NCBI GenBank assembly: GCA_020912385.1
Contig: CP087219.1
Span: 496,001-560,000 of the forward strand
DNA: 64,000 nucleotides
Direction: 5' to 3'
Source: Neofusicoccum parvum
Taxonomy: Eukaryota; Ascomycota; Dothideomycetes; Botryosphaeriales; Botryosphaeriaceae
The translations under genes were made by a program, and so were the position numbers. The notes under the pieces were generated by a model. It made no database searches. It was given only the letters and a program-made list of their open reading frames with translations, and was not told the DNA's origin. This document shows positions 31,856 through 43,900 of the stretch, one piece after another; positions within the stretch are counted from its first letter, which is position 1, and each line of letters starts with the position of its first letter.

Positions 31856-33860
31856 TCACCTCTTCCCCTTCTTCTTCTTCTTATTCCCACCCCCTCCGCC
31901 CCCACCCCCAACAACCTGGCCCTGCGCCGCCGCCGGCTTCTCGTCCACCACGACGCCTCCCTGCGTCAAGCCCGCCTGCCTCTGCTTCCCCTTGCGGCCC
32001 TTGGGCTTGTAGTAGCTGCGGTCCCGCAGCGGCAGCCACCTCTCGGCGTCGACCTTCTTGGCCGGGTCGAAGTCCTTGGGCGCCCTGCTCTTCCGCATCT
32101 TCTTGCTCTTCCGCTCGTCCGCCCTGTCCCTCGGCGCCGACCGCTTCGTCGACGCCTGCGGCGCGGGCGCTGCGGCCGTGGCCACGCCCGCACCCTCCAG
32201 CGCGTCCACGTCCACGTCCGCGACCAGGCGCGGCACCGGCGCGAGCGCGTCTAGCTGCGCGGCCGCCACCTTGTCGGGCTGCGTGGTCGCGTAGGCGGCG
32301 ACGAGGCCGGCGGCGGCGCCGCGGTCGGCCGGGTCCTGCTGCAGCAGCAGCGCGAAGAGCGAGCCGGCGTGCTCGAGGTCGGCCGGCTTCGACGACTCGA
32401 GCAGCGCCGCGCCGGCGGCGCGGAGCAGCGATGCCGGCGGCGCGGACTCGGTCTGGCTGGTCCAGTAGGAGGCGGCCTTGGCGAGCTCGCTGCGGGCGGA
32501 GGCGCGGCGGCCGGCGTGCGTGTAGAGGGCGACGAGCGTGCCGACGACGCCGGGGGCGAAGCGCGTGCGGAGGTTCGCGGCGTCGCCCGTGTTCTCCAGG
32601 CGGACGAGGAAGTTCTCGAGGAGAGGCGTGGCGGCGCCGTAGTTGCCGTCTTGGATGTACATTTGCACGACGGTCAGGGCGAGGCCGACGTCGGTGGGCC
32701 GCTTGTTGACGAGGGGGAGGAGTTCCTTGATACTGGCTTTGCCGCTGAAGCCTTTGGTGTGTGCGGCGGCGTTCAGGACGGATAGGGCGGGGGAGGTTAT
32801 GGCGGCTGGGTCCGCGGCGATCTTGGAAAGAGTGGTGCTGGCGACGCCCTTTTGTTTGTTTGACGAGAGCTCCATTACGTAGTTGTTGTGGTCCAAAATT
32901 GACGACTGGAAGGCGAACGGCTTATCGCTGACTGGAAGCTTCGCTGAGTTCTGAAGCTGGCGAGAGCTCAAGTAGGGGTTGGGATTCTCTGTGGTCCGGG
33001 ACAGGTTGTTGACGCGGGCGATATGCCGGGTCGAGAGATCTGGGATACTTTCTTTAAATCAGCAACAAATGCTCCGCACCAAGTGTACACTGACCATACT
33101 CTTGTATCGAGACTTCCGCCGCAAGCTTTGCCGCCTCATCGAATTTGCCGAGCTTGTGCAGCACGTAGATCTGCTGGATGAGGATGGGCATGGTCTCGGC
33201 CTTCTTGTCCTCGTCGCTCAGGTCCTCGGAGGCCATGCACAGGTCCTTGGCGCGCTTTAGCAGCACCTCGCCCTGCCCCAGCTCGCCGCGCGCGATGCTG
33301 TTGCACGCCGCGTTGTACGCCGTCTCGAAGGCCTCCAGGTCCTCCCGCTCCGGCTTGCTCGTCCGCGCCAGGCGGCCCTGGCCCTGCCATTGCAGCTGCG
33401 CGTCCACGGCCAGGCTGTTGATGCGCAGGTCGTTGTAGTGCTCGAAGCCCTCGGCGTCCTGCGGGCGCGACGCCAGCGCCTGGTACACGTCGGCGGCGCG
33501 CGTGAAGTTCTCGGCACGGTAGGACGCCTGTGCCAGGACGTGCTGCATGCCGCGTTTGTCGGTGGCAGCGGCTTCGGCGGCGACCTTCTCGGCGTCGGCG
33601 AGCTTGCCGGTCTTGTACAGCGCATAGGCATACTCCAATGCCGCCTGCTTCTTCAGCTTGTCGCCGGCGGTCTCGATCTGGCGCAGGGCATCGTCGAAGC
33701 GGTCGAGCTTGAGCAGGGCCACGGCGCGGACATGTTGGGCGTCGAGGTCGTTTTTCGACTTGGAGAGCTGGCTGTTGGCGGCCTTCAGGAATTCGTCGTG
33801 GTCGTCAAGATGCGTCTGGGACAGCAGGTGGGCAAGCGCGTTGCCCGTGCTGGCGGCCAT
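31856..33860 (-). CDS. SRP72: Signal recognition particle subunit SRP72
   Basis: Part of the cytosolic ribonucleoprotein that targets nascent secretory proteins to the ER; SRP72 binds SRP68 through TPRs and 7S RNA through a basic C-terminal motif. About 653 aa. Exons are 33860-33095 and 33051-31856. The single intron would be only 43 nt (donor GTCAGT), short but the only split that keeps frame into SIPDLSTRHIARVNNLS. The N-terminal two thirds are TPR-like helices (QHVRAVALLKLDRFDDAL, LEYAYALYKTGKLADAE). The RNA-binding motif is clear: KMRKSRAPKDFDPAKK, DAERWLPLRDRSYYKPKGRKG. The end is Gly-rich then poly-Lys. Upstream in the same direction lies TFIIE alpha. Confidence 0.95.
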
Positions 33861-34255
33861 TGTCGGGAGAGGGGGAATGGCGGGTTCAGCGGACGGCCAT
33901 GCGAGAGGTGCTGCGGTGCGGTCGGCGATGCAGCTGTCGAGTGCGGCGACGGCCGGGAGATCACCGGGCTCTTGGGTGGTGGGGTCCCTCCCACCGCTGT
34001 GTGGGGAGCGCGGCGCATGCTTCGCTAAATTCCACGGACAGACGTCACTGCTGCAGCCCTTGTTTGCTTTATTTTCTATGCTGTTGCTACATCAATTGCC
34101 CACGAGACGCAGCATGCGATGCCTTCCTTTTCCGTTTTTTGTGCATGCCAGTGCACACGCAACCAATCCAAATCCCGTGTCCCAGCGCCTGCAAATGCTC
34201 TGAAAGTGACTCCCACCTGGGCCTGTGTAGACCGCAAACTCCGCCTCTATATAAA
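33861..34255. other. SRP72 promoter region
   Basis: 395 bp between the TFIIE alpha stop and the SRP72 start, both genes on minus. No gene or clear motif noted. Confidence 0.5.
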
Positions 34256-35600
34256 TCAAAGCGCATCTTCAAACTCGTCCGCGTCCGACTCCTCGCCACC
34301 AGACGGCTGCGCAGTCGACACCGCCGGCACGGATGACAGGGGAGGCGTAGGTGCCGCCGATTCGTCCAGCTTCACCCTCTTCGCATCCGGCCCGCCATCG
34401 CCACTGCTGGCGGCCGCAGGCGTGGCCATCACGTCCTCGAATTCATCGTCCTCGTCCTCCTCGTCGTCGTCATCCTCCTCTTCCTTGGCTTTCCTCTCCT
34501 GTTCCTCTCTCAGTGCAGCAAAGTAGGCATCCAGCTCCGCTGTGTTCGTCTTCTTCTCCTCCGCCGTTTCCAGTCCATTTGCGGCTTCATTAGAAGCTGT
34601 GGCATCTCCATTCGCCTTCGCCGCCGCCGCTTCGCTTCCAACCGTTGACTGGGTGGCCCACACAGGCAGCTCGTTTGAGGCCGCAATCTTAGCCTTGTGT
34701 GCCGCAACCCTGGCCTGTTCCGCCGCCGTGTTCTCCTCCTCGGTGGAAATGGTGATTTCAACCTTCTCCGGCCCGGTAGTAAGACCCTTGACAGCCGTGG
34801 GGCGGAGTTTCTCGTCAACAACCACCTCCGTCTTCTGCGCCGGGTTGATCTGCTCATCGCGGGGCACGGGCTTCGCATTAGCGACAGCCTCCTCGCCGGT
34901 CACGGCTGGCACGGTGGCTGAGTCGATCTGTTGCAGAATATCCAGCAGCGGCTTGAACTGCTTGTTGAACTTTGCGGGCGTGTCATCAGCCTCAGGCTCA
35001 GCCTCCTCCGCCGTGTTGCGCGACTTCAAGGGGAAGTTGCAGCGCTTGCACAGGAAGCCTCCGCGGCTCATGTCAACGTGATCCAAGGCCTCCATGGTAG
35101 TCCATTGCGAGTTGCACCGCGGACAGTAGTAGTCCTTCTTCTCCTGGGTGGGCTTCGAGATGGCCTTGATCTTCTCATCCAGCATGTGAATGCGGTACTT
35201 GGTGCAGTCGACGGCTCGGCGGTAGTCGATGTAGTAGTACTCGCGGTTCGTCGGCTTTTGGGCACCCTCGCGGGTCTCGGAACGAACGTAACTGCGATGC
35301 GACGAGCGTGAGCACCGATGCCTGAAAGCGACAAAGCGCAGGCACATACACCGAGACGAGGCCGCCCTCCCTCAGCTTGGCAGCGTACTTCTGGACCTTC
35401 TTGTGGTTCTTGCCCTCGTCCATGACGAGCGACAGGTCGGCGGCGGAGATGCTGCGCGCTGGTCAGCGTGGGCGCGGCAGACAAGCGGGCTCAGCGGGCA
35501 CGAACGCGCCATGGTTGACCAGAGCGTCGATGACGATGATCTGCTCGGTGTCGTAGAAGACGCGCGCAACAGTGCGGACGAGGACTTTGGCGATCTCCAT
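34256..35600 (-). CDS. TFA1: Transcription initiation factor IIE, alpha subunit
   Basis: General RNA polymerase II factor that recruits TFIIH to the promoter complex. About 410 aa. Exons are 35600-35506, 35451-35350 and 35291-34256 (introns of 54 and 58 nt; the second donor is the consensus GTATGT). The N-terminal winged helix reads DTEQIIVIDALVNHGA|ISAADLSLVMDEGKNHKKVQ across intron 1. The linker YVRSETREG...YYYIDYRRAVDCTKYRIHML follows. The zinc ribbon has CPRC and CKRC. The C-terminal half is disordered, ending in acidic DDDDEEDEDDEFED and EESDADEFEDAL, the TFIIH-contacting type of tail. Divergent from PUS1 with 299 bp between starts. Confidence 0.95.
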
Positions 35601-35899
35601 GGCCTCGGGGTCAGCGCGAGGTGGGGGAGGTGTGCATCGGGCGGGGAGGGGGCGCGATGCAGGCGGCGAGAAGAAGGGCGGGCGGTGCTCCTCGGGGGCT
35701 CTGGGACAATGAGGTTGAGCCGCAGCCAGCAGGCAGGCGCAGGCGCAGGCCCGGGCATGGGGAGCTGCGATAGCTTGGCCGCCGAGGTTTTGCCAGGCCC
35801 GCCGGGATCTGCACGAAATTCGCGGCCGAAGCTGCGCTCTGCCGTCACTTTTATGCCAGCAGCTCCCACACCCTACCTCATGCTCACCCGCGCTCCAGC

Positions 35900-38192
35900 A
35901 TGGACCCGGAGCACACAAAGCCTGCGGCTGCGCAGTCCGAGCCGTCTGCCCGCGCAATGGACTCCAATCCCCCCGCCAGCGACGCCACCGACGCTGCTTC
36001 GGGCAGTGGAGACAAGAAGCAATGGCGCGACAAGGGCGTTCGCGGCAACAAGCGCAAGTGGCAGCAGCACGGCGGCGGCGACAAGTTCCAGCATGGTTCG
36101 CGAGGTAAGAGAAAGGATATTGGCCGAGGAGAGTATATGTACGCGCCCGCTGCCCACCGCTCAACGCCTCAGCTAACTAATGTGAAGCCGCAACCAACCA
36201 GACAAGCGCGCCCGTAACGAGGACGAGAAAGCGAAGCGCCGCCGTCTAGAGGCCGAGGGCGTTGCGACTGTCCTCCCCAAGGCCTTCTCCAAGGAAGAAG
36301 TCGAGGCCGAGGAGCGCCGCCCCAAGCGTAAGGTCGTCGTCATGATCGGATACTCGGGCAGTGGCTACAAGGGCATGCAGATGTGAGTGCGCCCACTGCG
36401 GCAGAAAGCAACGGCCTCTAACGCTGCAACAGCATGCCGAACCACAGGACCATCGAGGGTGACCTGTTCACCGCATTCGTCAAGGCCGGTGCAATCTCGA
36501 AGGCCAACGCCGACGACCCCAAGAAGTCCGCTCTCGTGCGCTGCGCCAGGACGGACAAGGGCGTCCACGCCGCTGGCAATGTCATCTCCCTCAAGCTGAT
36601 CATCGAGGACGAGGACATTGTCGAGAAGATCAACCACCACCTCTCCTCTCAGATCAGAGTCTGGGGCATCGAGCGCACTACCGGCAGCTTCAGCGCCTAC
36701 CAGGCCGTCGACTCGCGGTGGTACGAGTACCTTATCCCCACCTATTCCTTCCTCCCGCCCCACCCCAATAGCTATCTCGGCAAGAAGCTCGTCGAGCTGG
36801 CCGACGAGGCTGGTGATCGGGAAGGCTACGAGCAGAGGCAAGAGGAGGTTGCGGAGTTCTGGCGGGAGGTGGACGAGAAGCATCTCAAGCCTGCATTGGC
36901 AGAGATGAAGCCGTGGGTCCGGGAGCTTGTCGAGAAGGCTCTTTGGGAGTCTGACACGGACCCCGAGGCTCCGAATGCGAAGACGAACGAGGCTGCTGCC
37001 GAAGACGCTGCCGACATGGCCCAGCCTGTTCGTGTGGGCGGTGGTGCGGCCGATCCCGTGCATGTTGGTGCCAGCGAAAAAACCGAGGAAGCTGCCATCA
37101 TCATCAACGAGCCGGGGCGGACCGGTGCACCGGAAGCGAAGGACGAGCCAGGCCCCGTCAGAGCGTCTGAGGGTCCCAGCGCGTCTGAGTCTGTTCAAGA
37201 GCCGGGATCGACCAATGCGCCGGCCTCAGAGCCTATGGACGCTGGAGCGACGAAGCCTGAGTCGGCCACTGCTGAAGACGACTCAGTCCAGACCATCAAC
37301 GACAGACCGAACCCATCTGCCGAAGACGACATGCCACCGACCGACCCTGCAAACCTTACTTTGGGCCAGAAACGCGCGATAGAAGCTGCCATTAAGAGGG
37401 TCAAGGGTGTGTACATGGATGCCAAGAAGGCCTACCGTGTACCGCCGAAGCGCATCGACCGCCTGCGAGCTGCCCTCAACGCCTACGTAGGCACCAAGAA
37501 CTACCACAACTACACCGTCCACAAGACCTTCAAGGACCCGTCTGCTAAGCGTCTGATCAAGAGCTTCAAGGCTGCTGAGGAGCCCATCATCATCGGTGGC
37601 ACGGAATGGATCAGCCTCAAGGTCCACGGCCAAAGCTTCATGATGCACCAGATCAGGAAAATGGTCGGCATGGCAGCGCTGGTGGTGCGTTGTGGCTGTC
37701 CTGTCGAGCGTATTGCCGAGACTTTTGGCAATGTGGACGTCGCAATTCCCAAGGTGCCTGGCCTCGGTCTGTTGCTTGAGCGCCCGGTCTTCGATTCGTA
37801 CAACGCAAAGGCCGCGGAGAAGTTCAACCGCGAGAAGGTAGCATTCACAAAATACGAGAAGGCGATGGAGGAATTCAAGCAAAAGGAGATCTACGAGAGG
37901 ATCTTCCGTGAGGAGGAGGAGAGCAACCAGTAAGTTGTCCCTGCTCCTGCTCACGAACTCGAGCTGGGTCTTTTATAATGTATTGAGATGCTGACTGATG
38001 TTCCACAGGTTCAACCAGTTCTTTTCGCACATTGATGGCTATAGGGAGCCATTCTTCCTCTACCTCAGCTCCAAAGGCATCAAAGCGTCCACAGGCCCCG
38101 AAATAGAAAGGGCGAAGGACAAGAGCAGGGCCACCAAGACCAAGGCATTCAATGGCGACTCTGATAGCGAGGCGGAGGCCGGTGATGGTTGA
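35900..38192 (+). CDS. PUS1: tRNA pseudouridine synthase 1 (TruA family)
   Basis: Converts uridines to pseudouridine in tRNAs and some other RNAs, mainly in the nucleus. About 688 aa. Exons are 35900-36104, 36202-36382, 36433-37929 and 38009-38192, with matching phases. The N-terminus is basic and Lys/Arg rich (a nuclear-targeting type). The TruA core starts at KVVVMIGYSGSGYKGMQI. The catalytic Asp is about residue 170 in CARTDKGVHAAGN. Later core blocks are NYHNYTVHKTF and GQSFMMHQIRKMVGM. A low-complexity insert of about 130 residues, rich in Glu/Ala/Pro (roughly 300-440), separates the two core halves and accounts for the length beyond the yeast protein. The C-terminus is acidic (GDSDSEAEAGDG). 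Confidence 0.96.
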
Positions 38193-39073
38193 ACACCATG
38201 GGTGCTTGGCTTTTTTGCTGGTCCCTAGTCCGGACCTCTACGTTGGCAGATGGCTGATACAGAGCTTCACCAGCATGATATTCCATATTACTATAGACCA
38301 TGGTATAAGCCGGACGTATCCAGAATAGATTACATCTGCGAGACACTGTTCCTGGCGCCAAGTACACCAAGCCCCAGACCACTCTTCCCAACCATGGTAA
38401 AGAGGACGCGTACTCTTTGTGCTTAACTCCGAAGGATGGTCCGGTCGTAACTAAAGCCGCATCATGCCTCCTCGGTGCATATCTATATCTTCATCACGGA
38501 GTAGTAATATATCTCACACTGAGCTACGCGATCCAGACCATCGAAGACGATCACAGAGTCCTTCCAAGACGCCACCGACCGGCCGGTTCAACAAGCGCGA
38601 GGATGAGCAGAGGACGGCATTGATAAGCCCCAGGCACCAAACCCAAAGACCACAATGCGGCCGTACGCGGGGCCTCGTCCATCGTCACTCTCGCAGCCGT
38701 CGCGACCCGCTTCAATCAACCCCGACAGGACTGCATCATATCTCGCCACTACAGCACCCAAAGGAGCGGTAACAAGGCCAAAGCATGGAGCAGAGGTACG
38801 GAATACGACAAGCTACACGTACAACGGCACTAAAACCTCCGGCAGACGCATATCAAGCACCAGAGCGCTGGGAGAGACGACGTGATTGACCAGCCACGAT
38901 ATATTTAATCTGTCAGGGGCTGACTAAAACCGACTCCCGCCGGTGTCGTCTCCGGCCCATGGTCGCTGTCGCATTGGTAATGAAGGACCCTTGCGCGCGC
39001 CCCGACGCAATCCCTGCTCTTAACACTTGCGCACGCGCTCCATGCGCCAGGTATGCAGGCTGCTTGGGTGGAC

Positions 39074-39109
39074 GGGGGGGGGGGGGGGGGGGGGGGGGGG
39101 GAGGGGGGG
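39074..39109 (+). repeat. Poly-G tract
   Basis: 28 consecutive G, one A, then 7 G. Seen directly; exact length may reflect sequencing slippage. Confidence 0.85.
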
Positions 39110-40916
39110 CGTACGCGGCGAGCGCAGCCGGGCTCCAGCCATCTCCCCTGCAAGATCTTTTCTGAAACTTTTGTCGTTGCGGCGGCGGGCGGAACGTGCG
39201 CGCAGCAGCAGCAGCAGCAGATGGTGGGTTGGGACGTGCATTTGTAATCCTGCTGGCCCTTTAACAGCTTTCCAACCGGCCGTACACGCGCGGGCGGGGC
39301 TTTTTCCTGCTCTATTTTGCCTTGCCTTGCTACAGGGTGGTGCGTTCCTGCGGGCTCGGCGTGCCATGCCGTCCAAGTGATCGGGGCCGGGTGTGTCCGA
39401 GCCGGCGGCTGCGGCGTGTTCGCAACCAGCTTCATGCGCTGAGGGCGAGCATGCACCGTGGAAGGGTGCTGGGTACGGGGAGTTGGGATCGATGGTACCG
39501 CAGGGCGGGTTTCTGACGTACGGGGGCAGCAGGCAGACATCCTCCACACGCACGCACACATTCTCACTCCGTGCGAGCAGGCTCAGGCAGGCAGGCAGGA
39601 GGAGAGGAGGGATGTGCAAGGCACTTTATCAACAGCAGCTAATAGTTGGGCAGAACCTCCCCGGAATTAAGTAGACCCCGGCAGCACAAAGCCTGGAACA
39701 AACAGGCAGAAAGGAAATCAAAGAGATCAATTCAGCCGCGCTCGCCGCCTCATCACTCCCAACGCGCAGGTAGCAGCAACCCAACACCAACACCGGACCC
39801 CCTACCAACTCTCCCGAGCGATCCGAGAGATCATTCGATGTACGCACTCCAGTCTCGGTCGCCACCCCGTCTCGAGGCCCTCCCGGTGCACGCGGATATA
39901 CTCCCTGCAAGAAGCTACCTTCGACCTCACCCACCTCGCCCTACATCATCACACAGCCAGCGTGGGCGGACTGACTCCACAATCACACACCCATCACACA
40001 CCCATCCACCCACTCACCCACACCATCACAGCCTGCCCTCTTGGCCAACACCTGGCCACCGGTCAAAGGATCGATAAGCTTCCCGCCTGCCCGCCGCCCG
40101 ATCCCCAGATCGCGGTGCCTTTCCCTCAACAACTCCCCTTCTTCATGCGCGGTCCCCTCACCCTGCCCGCACCGCCCGCGCCCCGACTGCCCCATGCGGA
40201 GACTTGGCCGCCAGACAGACAGACAGCCACCCGCCGCTCGCGCGCACGCGTACGCACCTTTCCCAGCCACCCGCAGCGGCGGCCCGCCCGCACAAGAACA
40301 GCAATGACGATGATGGTGATAATGGTGCCTTCGTCGCCTCACGTCTCGCTCGACATGACTTTGCTGCAATCCCGTGTCCCCGCGTGGTCTGGTTCTGGTT
40401 CTGCTGGTGGAGGGGGTGCGAAGGAGCCCCGCGCGCCGCAGGCGGACGGCATGTCCCCACGCCCGCGCCTCCCATCCTGGCGCTGGCCCCGTGACTGGCC
40501 GTCGCTGCAGGTGCTAGGCGTGCGTGACGACTGGCTGTGCCATGCGCGGCGGCGACTGGCTGGAACGGGGGGGATGGGATGGGGGGGACGGGGCGGCTCG
40601 GCTGTGAGGTGCAGGGAGAGTGCCTGGGGTGGGTGGATGGGGATGGCGAGGGCCCATGCCGGCCGGGGTGCAAGGGGGAGGAGGGCTCTGTGTCATGGGA
40701 AGGTAGAGGCGGGAGATGAGTGTCATGGGAGGCGCGACGGCGGCGGCAGGACGTGTGTACTGTGCGCACTGCGTTGCGCTGTGCCGTGCTGTGCGTACGA
40801 GATGGTTGGCGGGGACGCTGGTCGGAAGGTAGGTAGGTGGTCGAGGCTGTACGGTACGTACGGATGGTGGATTGGTGGGCGGGCAGGGTCTAGGTTTCGC
40901 CGCGGAGGGGAGGGGA

Positions 40917-40933
40917 GGGGGGGGGGGGGGGGG
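40917..40933 (+). repeat. Poly-G tract
   Basis: About 17 consecutive G at the end of a GGGGA repeat. Seen directly. Confidence 0.85.
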
Positions 40934-43900
40934 AAATTCGCCGCGTGGTAAGAAGGTTGACCGGGACAGGACATGATGGAGCGGGGGAATTAGCACGACG
41001 GATTTACGAGCGTACGGGTGCGGCGGGGAGGCGGAAGTAGCAAGAAAGCTTCGAATAGCTACTGTGCTGCCGGCGACGTCGAATTGGGAGCGCAAGAGTG
41101 GGCGGATACGTGTTGCGTGACAAGTCCTGGGTCCAGAATGCGGTGCAGCCGGCCCCATTAGGGTGGAGAGACCTGAGTTTGCGCGGGCAAAGGCGGGTAA
41201 ACTTGGGTTCGGGGTGTTGGGGCAGTGATGTGGTACGGCCGGATGGTTGATTGGGTGGTGGTGACTGGTGAGGATGGGGAGGAGGCAGTGAGGGGGGCGC
41301 ATGTGGGCAGTGCAGTGGTGCGCTGCGCTCTGGAAAAAGTCTGTCTGTTAATCAATCGATCATTGATGGGACCATCGATGACTTTTAGTGACTTGATGCA
41401 GCAGCTTCTAGCGGGCTTGCATGTGGGTCCTGCACGATAGCAGGTGCGCTGTCTATACGGGCGTACCGCCGGGCCTAGGTAAGTAAGTACGGCGGATTTG
41501 CTTTTCTTATTTTGGCTGGGAAGTGGCCACGATCATGGGGAAACTACGGGCGGTGGTCTGCGAAAGCGGGAGGTCGGCATGTGCGGCATCATCCTACGCC
41601 CCGAGAGGCATCGAATGCGGCATGTTGGCAGTGGCAGCATCAAGCCGAGCGGCACAAGAAGGAAGCAACTTCTGTCGTGCGGCAGGCGACCCCGAGGGCC
41701 TCAAGCGCCTAAGGTTTTTTATATTGATGAAACTGGGGGGCAGCTTCTTGGTGGAGTCCGGCGCAGCGCCAGCAGAGGACAGCCGAACGGAGACGATTTA
41801 ACCAAACTTTGTTCCAATTGCCCCTCTCCCGTCACTAGGCTGCTTGTGGTTGAAGCAGACGAAGCTGTACAGTCGCCGCCATATCCCGCATCCGACGGTT
41901 CGTTATCCGTCTGCAAAGCCATGCATCAGGGCCGGGATGTGCAGTTAATGCTCACGGTAAGGTGTAGAGCGTGCAAGCATGGCTGGCGGTCGTCAGCGAC
42001 CGTGCCATTGTCACAACCTTAAAATACTCTGGCAAGCAGCAAGGGATTGGACGTGATGAACCGGCGCAGCTGCCCTGCCCCCACAGACCCAGGCCTTCCC
42101 GGCAACACGGTCGAAACGGTAGCAGCAGCAGCAGTGGTGCTGGTAAGTTGTGGCAAAGTTGTCGCAATTAATCTGCAGGAGAGTTGTAGAGCGAAAACCG
42201 GGTTTGCGCGTGGCCTTGGCTCGTGGTGACGGAAAATGTGGCTGCTGACTGGCCTCGAGAGGTGGAGAAGCGTGAAGAAAAGCAGCCGCAAGTCGCCCAA
42301 CACTTTCGCGCGTCTGGCCATACGGGCTCCTACCACACATGCACATGCGTGCGTGCATGCGCTATAGCCTGAATTGTCCGCAGCAATAGTCGCGGCGACC
42401 CACACTGGCCACCCACCCTCTTGGGAGCACAAGGTAAGCTACCTTCCCCTTCGGGTCGTGGGCCACCGCAGCCGTAGGCCGCGACAGGTAAGATTCAAGA
42501 CGTCGAGACAGAATGGTCCAGCAGCAGTCCTGCTTCTCGGCTCGCCAGAAGCTGGGTCTGGTCGCTGATGCTCGCATCTTCCCTGCTCTCGTTTGAGCCC
42601 TCCTGCCGGGTATTCGGGTGGTGTGCGAGGCGTGCGCATGTCCGTGTGGAGTGCTGTTGGTGTGTTCGGGTCTCCACATTGCTCGCTGATCGGTCGAATG
42701 AGACGTGCTCGGATAACGAGACCCGCTCCGGCGGGTAGGTTGATCCTCTGGCTGCCCAGCGCTGCCGCGCCGTGAGTGGTGCAGGTGGTTGTGAGAATAC
42801 CGTCTACGGGGGTGGTGTGGATCATGCTCTTGTCGCCCATGCCCCTTTCTCTGTGTTCGGCCCCATATTGCGTCTCTTTCTGGTCTGTCTGGGAAAGAAT
42901 GCCTGATTTGTGTTTGGACCAGTGCCAATGCGACATTTCTGCGGCAACCGACAAGGGCAAGCTGGTGACGAGCGCCCGGTCCCAGGTAAGCCGCGAGGGA
43001 GGGTAGTTCTGCAGGGTCTCCGTCGGCGTGGTTACAGCTGGTCGTGGCGTCGAAAGTTACCGTTCCATCTTGAACATGAAGTCAGTGCTTTCTGCCGCTG
43101 AAGGTTTTCGCACAGACGCACTGCGACGCTGCTGGACGTGGACGAAGTCAGCGCGCAATTAATTTGCACGCAGCCCCTTTGACTCTTTTGGCGAAGGCAG
43201 GTAGCGAAGTAAGCATGCCTAGGGGAAGGTTAAGCTTCGGCACAGGAGGACAGACAGTGGACAGTAAGCAAGATGGTGCGTGGAAGGAGTCCGAGAGAAT
43301 GCATGCTGCTAGTCTGGATGGCAGATTCCGAATAAAGTGAAAGGGGCGCTTGATAGACAGCAGCGGGCTGGATTACGTGCGCGGAGCAGACTCCGGCTCC
43401 CCAGCGACCGGCAGTCAAGTGGTGAACAAAGATTGAGAATCATTAAGACGCACAAGGTTTGCGCACTCCGGCCCGTGGTCTGCTCGCTTCATGAGACACT
43501 TTTACTTGGTATAACTCGAAGGGGGAAAATGTCCTGTTAAACGCGAAGTTGGTCAGACAGGAGGCGTTGATCGCCCCGTTCGACCAGTCTTCGTATTCCG
43601 CCAGGCGGTCGAGCCGCGGCAACACCCACTCGAGGCTAGCACGACGGCAACGACGGCCATGATTGATGGAAGCTTACGCAGAAGATGTAAGAGTGTGGCA
43701 CACCATCTGCGCTGATTCGCTAGGCGACCTAATTGAATAGACCGGGGGTAGAGAAGCTCCATATAGATGACGTCTTGGGTGCCATTCGCTTACTGGGTGG
43801 CGGTCCCTTCAATGCAGGTATCGGAGCCGCAAAACGTCTGAGGGAAGGTGTAGATCAATCTGCCTTCATTGTTGCCACCGATTCAGTCGGGCTTCTTTTT

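Noticed and set aside
39962..40951. 329-codon open frame on plus
   Set aside because: Low-complexity, shadowed by long frames on the opposite strand and ended by a poly-G tract; no recognisable fold or domain.
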